This document shows positions 49,858-58,611 of a stretch of 64,000 bases of DNA, one piece after another. Source of the DNA: Methanomicrobiales archaeon (GTDB taxonomy: Archaea > Halobacteriota > Methanomicrobia > Methanomicrobiales > Methanospirillaceae). The notes beneath the pieces are model-generated. The model made no database searches and was not told the DNA's origin. It saw nothing but the letters and a program-made list of their open reading frames with translations. The number at the start of each line of letters is the position of its first letter. Position 1 is the stretch's first letter. Both the position numbers and the translations under genes were made by a program. The stretch lies in the NCBI GenBank assembly GCA_022841205.1, contig JALHCK010000004.1, forward strand, positions 162,159 through 226,158, in the 5' to 3' direction.

Positions 49858-51597
49858 GTGTGCGGCGTCTTCGGCTACATCGGGGGACCCCGGGCCGCAT
49901 CCATCGTTCTCGAGGGGCTCCGGAAGCTCGAGTACCGCGGGTATGATTCTTTCGGGATTGCCGCCCTTGGAAAAACGCTCCATGTCGCCAAGCGGCAGGG
50001 ACGTATCCCGGAAGAAGGGTTTGATATCCGGGGTCTGGCCGGCAATGCCGCCATCGGACACACCCGGTGGGCGACCCACGGGGTCCCAAACGACACGAAT
50101 GCCCACCCCCACCTGGACTGCACCGGGAAAATTGCCGTTGTCCATAACGGGGTCATCGAAAACTTCGCGGTGTTAAAGAGGCAACTCCAGGAGCGGGGTC
50201 ACCGCTTCTTGTCCGATACCGATACCGAAGTCATCGCCCATCTCATCGAAGAGGTGTACGAGGGGGACCTTCCCGCGGCGGTCAACGCCGTCCTCCCGGC
50301 CCTCGAAGGATCGTATGCCATCCTCGCCCTTGCAAAGGGAGACAAGAGGATCGTTGCTGCCCGCAACCGGAGCACCCTTGTCATCGGGATAGGTGATGAT
50401 GCCCTTTTTGCTGCATCAGACATGACCCCCATCCTCGAGCATACCCGGAGGATGGTCGTGCTCGAGGACGGGGACGTTGCAACGCTCGCCCCCGCGTCGG
50501 TTTGCATCACGAACGGGGGAGCCCCGGTTGACCGGGAAGAAGAGATCGTCCAGTGGTCTGTTGAGGATGTCCGGAAAGGAGGGTTCCGCCATTTCATGCT
50601 CAAGGAGATCTTCGATCAGCCGGCAGTATTTTCCGAGGCGGTCCGGGCTCTCAGAAACGAGGAGCTTCCCGGGATCATCAGGGACGCGGGAAGGGTGACC
50701 ATTGTCGCCTGCGGGACATCCTACCATGCCGCACTGGTCTTCAGGTATCTCCTCGAGGAGAAATGCAGGGTCCCGGCACGGGTCGAGCCGGCCTCCGAGT
50801 TCCGGTACTATCCACCGCCCCTGGAAGGCCTGGTGATCGGCATTTCCCAGTCAGGAGAGACTGCCGATACCCTGACGGCCCTCCAGATGGCCAAGGCCAG
50901 GGCCTGTCCGACGCTTGCCATAGTGAACGTTGTCGGCAGTTCCATCACCCGGCTTGCGGACGCCTCCCTCTTCATGAATGCAGGCCCGGAGATCAGCGTT
51001 GCGGCGACCAAGTCGTTTGTGGCCGAGCTTGCAGTCTTCCTGCACCTGGTCGATGTGCTGAAAGGCGGGGCGTGCGCGTACGAGCTCGATTCCGCACACC
51101 TGGCCATCGAGGAAGCGCTCCTACTCGACCTTACCCCGGCGGTCGCCTGCTGCAGGGACGCAACCGACATCTTCTTTGTGGGGCGGGGTCCCTTCTATCC
51201 CATCGCCCTTGAGGGGGCGCTCAAGATGAAGGAGACTTCCTACATCCACGCCGAGGGATACGCTGCCGGGGAGCTTAAGCATGGGCCTTTCGCCCTCCTC
51301 TCCCCGGAAACCCCGGTGGTGGCCATCTGTGTCCCCGGAGAAACATACGGGGTCATGGCCTCAAACATCCGGGAGATGAAAGCGAGGGGAACTCCCCTGA
51401 TCGTGCTTGGCCAGAAGGATGACCGCGACATGCAGGAGATATCCGATGTCTTCATCCCGCTTCCCTTTGCCGAATCGATCGCCGGGTTGCTCTCGGCGAC
51501 AGTCATCATGCAGCTGCTGGCCTACCATACCGCCGATGCGCTGGGAAGGGATATCGACAGGCCACGGAACCTGGCAAAGAGCGTGACGGTGGAGTGA
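49858..51597 (+). CDS. glmS: Glutamine-fructose-6-phosphate aminotransferase
   Basis: Makes glucosamine 6-phosphate from fructose 6-phosphate and glutamine. The 579-residue protein starts with GTG, and its second codon is the nucleophilic cysteine (CGVFGYIGG), as in Ntn glutaminases. It has GHTRWATHGVPNDTNAHPH, two SIS domains (GTSYHAALVFRYLLEEK, SQSGETADTLTALQMAK) and the C-terminal DRPRNLAKSVTVE. Its GTG directly follows the preceding stop codon, completing a glmM-glmU-glmU2-glmS run. Confidence 0.96.
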   Translation: MCGVFGYIGGPRAASIVLEGLRKLEYRGYDSFGIAALGKTLHVAKRQGRIPEEGFDIRGLAGNAAIGHTRWATHGVPNDTNAHPHLDCTGKIAVVHNGVIENFAVLKRQLQERGHRFLSDTDTEVIAHLIEEVYEGDLPAAVNAVLPALEGSYAILALAKGDKRIVAARNRSTLVIGIGDDALFAASDMTPILEHTRRMVVLEDGDVATLAPASVCITNGGAPVDREEEIVQWSVEDVRKGGFRHFMLKEIFDQPAVFSEAVRALRNEELPGIIRDAGRVTIVACGTSYHAALVFRYLLEEKCRVPARVEPASEFRYYPPPLEGLVIGISQSGETADTLTALQMAKARACPTLAIVNVVGSSITRLADASLFMNAGPEISVAATKSFVAELAVFLHLVDVLKGGACAYELDSAHLAIEEALLLDLTPAVACCRDATDIFFVGRGPFYPIALEGALKMKETSYIHAEGYAAGELKHGPFALLSPETPVVAICVPGETYGVMASNIREMKARGTPLIVLGQKDDRDMQEISDVFIPLPFAESIAGLLSATVIMQLLAYHTADALGRDIDRPRNLAKSVTVE

Positions 51598-51602
51598 ACT
51601 AA

Positions 51603-52582
51603 TCAGAGCGACTCGTATACTTTTTTGATAATCTCTGAGTTTGTTCCCAGAACCGGTAGTCCGATAGTGCAAGGGGATCGGGTTTTTTTTACTGAGTGGA
51701 GACGGAAAGAATCAGCCAATGAATCGGTTGGAACTAAAATGAGGTTTTTTCTCTCTTCTTCCTTTGAAATTCCCGATGCGATAGCAATCTTTCCGATATT
51801 GAGATATTCGTTCAGCTTCCAGATACTCTTGTCATTTGAATACGGCGTGAGAGCGTTTTCTTTTCTCGGAATGGTGCAAATTCCAGCTTTCCGGATGAAC
51901 GTAGCCACAGAGTCATGCGGTTGCCAACCAAAAAATGAAAGGTTTGCCGGGGGATGCATCAGGTAATACCATGAAAAAGGTCCGTTACCCACTATCCAAA
52001 AGTCCAGCTCGGGAATTTGCCGTGCAGCGCTGACAAAGTTCTCAATTCCTTCCTGTTTACAGACTCTTCCGACAAAGAGAACTGAGGTTCTTGAAGGGAG
52101 GGCTAGGTCAGTATCACCGGGAATGAAACTTTGCTTTGGATAGTTGGGAATGACTGAGATATCTGGTGATTCAGTAAGGTATGAACCCACTTTATCCTTT
52201 AAGGGGGTGTTGACAGTGGTGATGCGATCAGCACCACGGGCCAATTTTTTTTCGTAGTGTTCTGCTGCAAGTTTTCCAATATACCCGAAATTCATCTGAT
52301 ATTCGATACCCCATGGAGAACGGTAATCATAGATGAGGTGGGAGAACATCGATCCTTTCAATGATGGAATTGCGCGGTAAATGATATCAGGGACATTGAA
52401 AATATGGACGATGTCGGGCCTCTCCTGGCCGATAAGGTTCCTGGATGCCCGTTCGATTGCAAACCAGTTTTTCGTCCCGAAATGCGGGATGACCACATCG
52501 AATCCCAGTTCTGTAAGGTCTTTCGAAAAAGCTGCAGCCGCGTCGTCGATTCCGGCTGGTTTGCAAGTAGGAGTACTTTCAT
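51603..52582 (-). pseudogene. Glycosyltransferase (GT4-like) with a one-base frameshift near its start
   Basis: The true start is probably ATG 52582 (MKVLLLANQP), overlapping the upstream stop by four bases; one base then appears missing around 52552-52556, after which the frame continues as GIDDAAAAFSKDLTELGFDV to the stop at 51603. Later blocks are LLFVGRVCKQEG-like (SVLFVGRVCKQEGIENFVSA) and WKLNEYLNIGKIAIASGISK, usual for GT4 glycosyltransferases. Without the correction the only long frame begins inside the neighbouring gene. It could be a real mutation or a sequencing error. It is convergent with glmS. Confidence 0.7.
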
Positions 52583-53706
52583 ATCGCATCCATAAGAACC
52601 GATTCGTACTCCTTTGCGAGAATTTTCCAGTCGAAGCGCAGTGCAATGGAACGATAATAATCTTCATTTTTGGGATGGTTCAGGATATATTCCGTTTGCG
52701 TAATGAATGAACTGACATCATCATAATAGAAGAGATCATCTCCAAGCAATCGTTCGAGAGCCACCATCCTGCTTGAGAGCACGGGCCTTCCGCATGCGAA
52801 ATAATTGAAAATCTTGCCTCCCACAACGTATTCGTTCTTTTTCATCCTCTTCAGGGGATTCAGCCCTGCATCCATAGCAGAGATATACCTGTAAATCTGT
52901 TCATATGGAACTGCGCCTGTGAAGATGACCCTGTCCTTCACTCCGGAGTCCGCTGCGAGCTTCGAAATGCAGTCGCCATAATCGGTAAAGAGACCGGGGC
53001 CGACTATCAGGAGGAAAACCCCAGGGAGCTGGGGAAGGGCCTTGACTGCGGTCTCAAGGTCAACCCAGTACTCAAGAGAACCGACATACCCGATGACAGA
53101 TTTTCCCCCAAGTCCAAGAGCTTGTTTTGCCGATTCTTTATCGATTGGATGTAAAAGGCTGGTATCGGCACCATTCGGGATGATGGAGATGTTCCTGACA
53201 CCAATTCCAATCAGATATTTTTCCATTTCCGATGTAAGGGTAATAACATGCCTTGAATGCGTGAGGTTAAACCGCGTGATGGTTCTTACGGCTTTTTGTA
53301 CCAGTGAACCAATCATCGAGCCTGGATAGTATACTGAAGCCGATTCCTCGAGGTGATCAAGGTAATCAAAAACGATTGGAACCCCAAGCCAGTTCGCCAG
53401 AAACGATGGAAGGATATTTGCAGAAAGGATTACGTCGATCTTCTCCCTCTCCACGATTTTTTTCAGCGTTACCAGGTGAAAGGGGGCATTCAGGAGATAA
53501 TAGAGGGACGGGTCCTCGACCCCGATCGGACCACTAGTTACAAGTTGGCACTCAGTTCTTCGCGGTAAGTTCTGCTGAAATTTTTTCAGTCGAAAATGGA
53601 GCACGAACACCCTGTGGCTTTCTGCGATGGTATCGAAGATAAAATTAAGACGGTTTGGAACCGGGTGGCGAATCCAGTCTGTGGTGGGGATGACCAGGAT
53701 GTTCAT
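52579..53706 (-). CDS. Glycosyltransferase family 1/4
   Basis: The 375-residue GT-B enzyme transfers a sugar, probably during surface glycan assembly. Seen: ILVIPTTDWIRHPVPNRLNF, VFDYLDHLEESASVYYPGS, SIIPNGADTSLLHPIDKESA, VIGYVGSLEYWVDLETAVKA, VIFTGAVPYEQIYRYISAMD and EYVVGGKIFNYFACGRPVLS (E-x7-E-like donor site). Donor and acceptor unknown. It is coupled with the frameshifted glycosyltransferase downstream. Confidence 0.88.
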   Translation of the reverse strand: MNILVIPTTDWIRHPVPNRLNFIFDTIAESHRVFVLHFRLKKFQQNLPRRTECQLVTSGPIGVEDPSLYYLLNAPFHLVTLKKIVEREKIDVILSANILPSFLANWLGVPIVFDYLDHLEESASVYYPGSMIGSLVQKAVRTITRFNLTHSRHVITLTSEMEKYLIGIGVRNISIIPNGADTSLLHPIDKESAKQALGLGGKSVIGYVGSLEYWVDLETAVKALPQLPGVFLLIVGPGLFTDYGDCISKLAADSGVKDRVIFTGAVPYEQIYRYISAMDAGLNPLKRMKKNEYVVGGKIFNYFACGRPVLSSRMVALERLLGDDLFYYDDVSSFITQTEYILNHPKNEDYYRSIALRFDWKILAKEYESVLMDAI

Positions 53707-53809
53707 CTGAAGCCTAAATAGAAGTCTGTGGGTTGTTCGCTCCTAATGCTATCGATCGGATGGCGAGAAAAAAAATCCAGGGAAAAGTCGGGCGGTAGCC
53801 ATGAAAAGC

Positions 53810-53832
53810 GGCCGGTCAGCTGATGACCGGCC
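53810..53832 (-). terminator. Perfect hairpin at the flippase stop codon
   Basis: ggccggtca (53810-53818) pairs with tgaccggcc (53824-53832), a nine-base stem with a five-base loop, spanning the flippase stop. On the minus strand it is followed by gcttttcat and, 36 bases later, an eight-base T run (53767-53774). It may terminate transcription or protect the mRNA 3' end. Confidence 0.5.
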
Positions 53833-55318
53833 ACGGGATGCCGAATGCTGAGATTATGGACTGGATATCGTCTCTAATCCCACGGTCAAGCCTGAAAAGG
53901 ACGAGGAAGTATGCAAGACCGCCCGCCCCGATTGCAGCTGCGAGGAAGTAGACCGAGGCGAGTCCCAATATGGTGTTACAGAGAAGCACGACAACGATCA
54001 TCACGAAAGTTGAAGCAAGAATATTCAGCACCGGTCTCTTCTCGAGCCGGAGGTGCATCGACCTTGATAAATATGCGTACGAGATGAGGGCATTGAGGGT
54101 GATGGATACGAGCGTTGCAAACGCAGCGCCAGTAATGCCGAAGACCGGAATCAGGACTATGTTGAGCCCGATGTTCAGGCACGCTGCTATGGCCGTGGCA
54201 ATGAACGATTTCCTGGGCTGGTCGAATGCATCCAGGCACATTGTTTGCAGGTACATGAAGATGTTGGCAACCTGCACCAGGAGTAGGAATACCAATGCGA
54301 TTGCCCCTGACTCGAACCCTGAGCCGTACAGGTAATAGAGCAGCTCCTTTCCCAGGAGCACGCCCCCTGCAACTACCGGGATGGCAAGGAGCAACGAATA
54401 AGTGAACGCCCGGGAGAGTGCTGATTCGGCCTTCTCGATCTCACCGGTGGCATGCCAGTTGCTTACTTTTGGGTAGAGGACATAGTGCAGCGACCCGGTC
54501 GTGAATGCTGCGGCGCCGGTCAGCTGGAAGGCTACACGGTAAATCCCCACATCCGCATTGGACATGAAATAACCGATCAGGATAGTATCGGCATACGCAA
54601 AGACCATGGACCCGCTCGAGGCAAGGAAGATCCAGAAAGAGAAGGAAAAGAGGCTCTTCAGGTGGTCTCTTGTGAAGCGGGCAAGACGGAGGGTGAGGTA
54701 TTTGAAGCTGATGAGGAGGCCGGCAACCATCCCGGCGATGAAGCCGCCGGCAAGTCCGGCAACAGCATAGCCAAGAAATGTAGCAACAACCTGGAATGAT
54801 ATCTTGATAATGTGGTTCAGAAAATCACTGGTTTGCGATACACCTGCTTTTCCTGTTGCATAGATGCCATTTCTTCCAAAGCTTGCAAATGTGCCAACAA
54901 CGAGCGCAAGGATTAGCCAGAAGACCAGGCCTGAAGATGCCAGATCAACGAGGTAGGGGGAAATTATGAGAAGAATACATACTGATAACACAAGGAGTAT
55001 CAATCGCAGCACAACGAACGCTGAAAAATATTGATCCTGTTCTTTCCCCTCGCTGATCCGCTTGACGGCACCCCCTCCGAAGCCCCCGTCCCCAATCAAG
55101 TCGAATACGCCGTAATAGGCGAGGAAAAGAAAATAAGAGCCTAATATGGCTGGCCCCAGAACATGGGCAAAATACATGGTGGAGAGGTAACCGGTTATGG
55201 CAATACTGACAAGTGAGCAGAACGAGATAATGGATTGTCGCCGAATCGGGTCAATCTGCATGAATTTCGTGAGATATTTGTTGAAAATTGTCACTGGTTG
55301 AATTTTATCTCTAAACAT
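53816..55318 (-). CDS. Polysaccharide flippase (Wzx/MATE-like, MVF superfamily)
   Basis: A 500-residue integral membrane protein with about 12-14 hydrophobic segments (for example SIISFCSLVSIAITGYLSTM, VVLRLILLVLSVCILLIISP, LNIGLNIVLIPVFGITGAAF). The pattern matches Wzx-type exporters that move lipid-linked oligosaccharide across the membrane, in archaea probably dolichol-linked glycan for S-layer or archaellin. The ATG at 55318 is chosen; the open frame upstream to 55372 has no membrane-protein character. Between it and the transposase remnant are about 50 bases. Confidence 0.88.
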   Translation of the reverse strand: MFRDKIQPVTIFNKYLTKFMQIDPIRRQSIISFCSLVSIAITGYLSTMYFAHVLGPAILGSYFLFLAYYGVFDLIGDGGFGGGAVKRISEGKEQDQYFSAFVVLRLILLVLSVCILLIISPYLVDLASSGLVFWLILALVVGTFASFGRNGIYATGKAGVSQTSDFLNHIIKISFQVVATFLGYAVAGLAGGFIAGMVAGLLISFKYLTLRLARFTRDHLKSLFSFSFWIFLASSGSMVFAYADTILIGYFMSNADVGIYRVAFQLTGAAAFTTGSLHYVLYPKVSNWHATGEIEKAESALSRAFTYSLLLAIPVVAGGVLLGKELLYYLYGSGFESGAIALVFLLLVQVANIFMYLQTMCLDAFDQPRKSFIATAIAACLNIGLNIVLIPVFGITGAAFATLVSITLNALISYAYLSRSMHLRLEKRPVLNILASTFVMIVVVLLCNTILGLASVYFLAAAIGAGGLAYFLVLFRLDRGIRDDIQSIISAFGIPWPVIS

Positions 55319-55368
55319 ATTTGTAATTGTTCTGGCTTCTCTCGTATGGGTATTCGAGCCTAAACACC

Positions 55369-55934
55369 TCACCCATTAGGGAATATATCAAGTTTGAGCC
55401 TCTCCACAATCTGTTTAACCTGCTTCGGCACCTCGGTAATCCACCTGTTCTCCTCGTTGGTCACCGCATACACCTTTGAAAGTTTCAGGAGCAGTCCATG
55501 TGGCGAGAGATGTGCCGAGAGCCCCGCCTTCTTAATCCGGTTCAAGATCTGGCAGTAGATGTAGAGGCAGAGAAACCCGATGAACAGGTGCCCGAAGACC
55601 GCTGTTGCATCCCGGAGATAGAGTTTGTCCGCCTGGATCAGGCCTTTAAACGCGGCAAAATGGTTCTCCACCAAGTTTCGGGACTTATACATCTCATAGA
55701 GCCCCTGGGGTTCTGTCACAATCGAGGAGAGAATCAGGATCCGCCCCGACCGCTTCAACCGCTTATTCAACGTCTCGCGATCGATCTCACCCTCCTCAAA
55801 CAGCCTGTAGAGCGTCTTTTGCTCTTCCACCGCCAGATCGGCATCTTCGAAAAGATAGAGCGTCAGCCCGTCAGTCTCTCGTTTTCCGGCATGGATCAGC
55901 CGTTTGTGGTAGAAGAAATGATCGGTAAGGTGGA
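55369..55934 (-). mobile_element. Transposase C-terminal remnant (IS4 superfamily)
   Basis: About 188 residues of a transposase tail. It contains the IS4-type Y-(2)-R-(3)-E-(6)-K signature in YKSRNLVENHFAAFK, preceded by GLTLYLFEDADLAVEEQKTL and followed by LFIGFLCLYIYCQILNRIKK and WITEVPKQVKQIVERLKLD. The upstream DDE catalytic aspartates are absent because the frame continues into a HAD-hydrolase fragment instead (about 55935-56130). No inverted-repeat ends were identified. It is a decayed insertion that cannot transpose on its own. Confidence 0.8.
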
Positions 55935-56130
55935 GGATGTTAGCGTAGATATGGCGGAACTTGTCGTACCGGGACATGCCGCCGTTTTCGAGGTGGAAGG
56001 CGATGATCTCGTCGAGGTGTTTAGGTGTGAAGGAGAAGATTTTTTGGAATGCAGCGGCCTTTAAGGGGAGGGATTCGACGATGGTGCCATCGAAGTCGAG
56101 GATGAGGGTGGTGAGCAGGGCGGTTATCTC
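55935..56130 (-). pseudogene. HAD-superfamily hydrolase, N-terminal fragment fused to the transposase tail
   Basis: Residues TLILDFDGTIVESLPLKAAA (DxDxT nucleophile motif), FSFTPKHLDEIIAFHLENGG and MSRYDKFRHIYANIL match the start of HAD phosphatases found in sugar-nucleotide clusters. The gene then runs in frame into the transposase tail, losing the rest of the HAD domain. No normal ATG is present at the expected start; the in-frame extension upstream (to 56469) resembles no protein. The region is non-functional as a HAD enzyme, though a chimeric product could be translated. Confidence 0.7.
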
Positions 56131-56493
56131 ATCGGCTGCTGGATACTTGTACCTGATGGAGGTCAACTGTATCTTTCTGCCTTTTCTGTGATCCGGATGC
56201 ACGAAAGCACTGCTTTTCAGTCCGCAGGAAATCCGGTCCCCATCATGGTCTGGATGTACACCCTTCACGGATATCGAGAGGAATGATCGGTACCCTGTCA
56301 GGTTTACTGAGGTATAATCCAGTTCGGAATTGATCGTGAATGTGGGTGAACGTCTTTCGCCCTGTTCAGAGGCTGAAATGCCAGTACAGCTCACTCTTTT
56401 TCTGTTAACATACCACCCTGCATGGTTATTCGTGATACGATATTCATATATCGAGAATATACAAACCAACTACTGATCATCAGAGACGGGAAG

Positions 56494-57549
56494 GTGAGCA
56501 ATATATCTAAGAAAGCATTAATAACCGGCATCACCGGGCAGGACGGTTCGTATCTCGCCGAGTTTCTCCTCCATAAGGGCTACGAGGTGCACGGGATCAT
56601 CCGGCGGGCATCGACCTTCAACACCTCCCGAATCGACCATATCTACGCCGATCCGCACGATACAGGCGCCCGCCTTTTTCTCCACTACGGCGATCTCTCC
56701 GACGATGAGCAGATCTCGCACATCATCTACAACATCAAACCGGATGAGGTCTACCATCTCGGCGCCCAGAGCCATGTGCGGGTCAGCTTCGATATCCCTG
56801 AGTATACCGGGAATGTCACTGGCCTCGGAACGACCCGCCTTCTTGAGATGATCCGGCGAAGCGGGAACGGGACGAAGTTCTACCAGGCCTCAAGCAGCGA
56901 GATGTTCGGTGCGACGCCGCCACCGCAGAGTGAGACGACTGCATTCTGGCCGCGAAGCCCGTATGCCTGCGCCAAACTCTATGCCTACTGGATGGCGCGG
57001 AACTACCGCGACGGCTACGGGATGTTTGCCGCAAACGGGATTCTCTTCAACCATGAGTCGCCCCGGCGAGGCGAAACGTTCGTGACGAGGAAGATCACGC
57101 GGGGGATCGCCCGGATCCTTGCCGGCAGGGAGAAGTACCTCTACATGGGGAACCTGGATGCCCGGCGGGACTGGGGGTTCGCCCCGGAGTATGTCGAGTG
57201 CATGTGGAGGATCCTCCAGCAGGATGAGCCTGAAGACTTCGTCATCGGGACCGGGGAAAGCCATTCTGTCCGGGAGTATCTCGAGACCGCCTTCTCGTAC
57301 GCCGGCCTCGACTGGGAGGAGCACGTCAGGATCGATCCACGCTACTTCCGGCCGACCGAGGTCGAGGATCTCATTGCAGATGCCGGAAAGGCCCGGAGGA
57401 AACTCAACTGGAGGCCCTGCGTGATGTTTACCGACTTGACAAAGATCATGGTCGACGCGGACCTGAGGGAAGCAGGGCTTGAGCCCCCCGGTGAGGGAGA
57501 TGAGTTCCTCGCCCGGGAGTATCCCGACCGGTGGTGGGCGAAGGATTGA
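56494..57549 (+). CDS. gmd: GDP-mannose 4,6-dehydratase
   Basis: Converts GDP-mannose to GDP-4-keto-6-deoxymannose. The 351-residue SDR has ALITGITGQDGSYLAEFLLH, the GMD signature VHGIIRRASTFNTSRIDHIY, GAQSHVRVSFDIPEYT, QASSSEMFG, the catalytic YACAKLYAYW (Y-x3-K), and NHESPRRGETFVTRKITRG. The start is a GTG at 56494 after GGGAAG; the family normally begins KKALITGITG, so the upstream extension is not used. Codon use is GC-rich like the next gene. Confidence 0.94.
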   Translation: MSNISKKALITGITGQDGSYLAEFLLHKGYEVHGIIRRASTFNTSRIDHIYADPHDTGARLFLHYGDLSDDEQISHIIYNIKPDEVYHLGAQSHVRVSFDIPEYTGNVTGLGTTRLLEMIRRSGNGTKFYQASSSEMFGATPPPQSETTAFWPRSPYACAKLYAYWMARNYRDGYGMFAANGILFNHESPRRGETFVTRKITRGIARILAGREKYLYMGNLDARRDWGFAPEYVECMWRILQQDEPEDFVIGTGESHSVREYLETAFSYAGLDWEEHVRIDPRYFRPTEVEDLIADAGKARRKLNWRPCVMFTDLTKIMVDADLREAGLEPPGEGDEFLAREYPDRWWAKD

Positions 57550-57675
57550 GCCCGCTACGGTTTATAATCATCCGGAAAATGAGACGGGACTTCCGGAGGA
57601 TTTCGAGATGAACGATGATCTCTTCAAGAGAGACGGCACAGAAGAATGTAGCACCATAATCGGTGGGATAGTCTG

Positions 57676-58611
57676 ATGTTCTGGGATGGAAAGAGCGTTC
57701 TCGTCACGGGTGGAGCCGGGTTCCTTGGCTCGTCGCTGGTGCGAACGCTTGAGCGGCACGGGCTGGCAGCGGAGCAGATCCGGGTGCCGCGGAGCCGCGA
57801 CCTCGACCTGCGGCGATGGGAGGACTGTGTTGCTGCGGTCGAGGACGTCGATCTCGTCATCCACCTCGCGGCGAAGGTCGGCGGCATCGGCTACAACATG
57901 GCAAACCCGGGTTCTCTCTTCTACGATAATGCCATCATGGGAATCCAGGTGATGGAGGCCGCCCGGCAGGCCGGCGTGGCAAAGTTCGTCGCCGTCGGGA
58001 CGATCTGCGCCTATCCGAAGTTCACACCAGTCCCGTTCCGGGAGGAGGAACTCTGGAACGGATACCCCGAGGAGACGAACGCCCCCTATGGTCTCGCAAA
58101 GAAGATGCTCCTCGTCCAGGCCCAGGCCTACCGGCAGCAGTACGGCTTCGACGCGATCTATCTCCTCCCGGTGAACCTCTACGGTCCGGGCGACAACTTC
58201 GACCCGGCGAGTTCGCACGTCATCCCGGCCCTGATCAAGAAGTTCGTCGAGGCGGTGGAAGAGAGAAAGGAGAGCGTCGAGGTCTGGGGGACCGGCGCCG
58301 CGTCGCGCGAGTTCCTCTACGTCGACGATGCGGCGGAAGGGATAGTGCTCGCCGCCGAACGCTACGATAAGCCCGACCCGGTGAACCTCGGGGCGGGCTT
58401 TGAGATCACCATCCGCGACCTTGCTGGTCTCATCGCCGACCTCACCGGGTTTACGGGCGAGATCGTCTGGGATACTGCGAAGCCGGACGGCCAGCCCCGG
58501 CGGTGCCTGGACGTGTCGCGTGCGGAGCGGGAGTTCGGGTTCCGGGCGAAGACGGGTTTTCGCGAGGGGCTGAAGCGGACGATAGCGTGGTACACGAGCG
58601 AGAGGGTATGA
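57676..58611 (+). CDS. fcl: GDP-L-fucose synthase
   Basis: Epimerises and reduces the Gmd product to GDP-L-fucose. The 311-residue SDR has VLVTGGAGFLGSSLVRTLER, VIHLAAKVGGIGYNMANPGS, the motif GTICAYPKFTPVPFREEELW, the catalytic YGLAKKMLL, LPVNLYGPGDNFDPASSHVI and REFLYVDDAAEGI. These are classic Fcl motifs. It overlaps the next gene by four bases (ATGA), tying GDP-fucose synthesis to the broken UDP-glucose dehydrogenase gene. Confidence 0.94.
   Translation: MFWDGKSVLVTGGAGFLGSSLVRTLERHGLAAEQIRVPRSRDLDLRRWEDCVAAVEDVDLVIHLAAKVGGIGYNMANPGSLFYDNAIMGIQVMEAARQAGVAKFVAVGTICAYPKFTPVPFREEELWNGYPEETNAPYGLAKKMLLVQAQAYRQQYGFDAIYLLPVNLYGPGDNFDPASSHVIPALIKKFVEAVEERKESVEVWGTGAASREFLYVDDAAEGIVLAAERYDKPDPVNLGAGFEITIRDLAGLIADLTGFTGEIVWDTAKPDGQPRRCLDVSRAEREFGFRAKTGFREGLKRTIAWYTSERV

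Noticed and set aside
56131..56469. N-terminal 110 residues of the HAD-transposase frame as a real protein
   Set aside because: No recognisable motif, overlaps the gmd promoter, and lies upstream of the HAD core; probably a fortuitous open frame.
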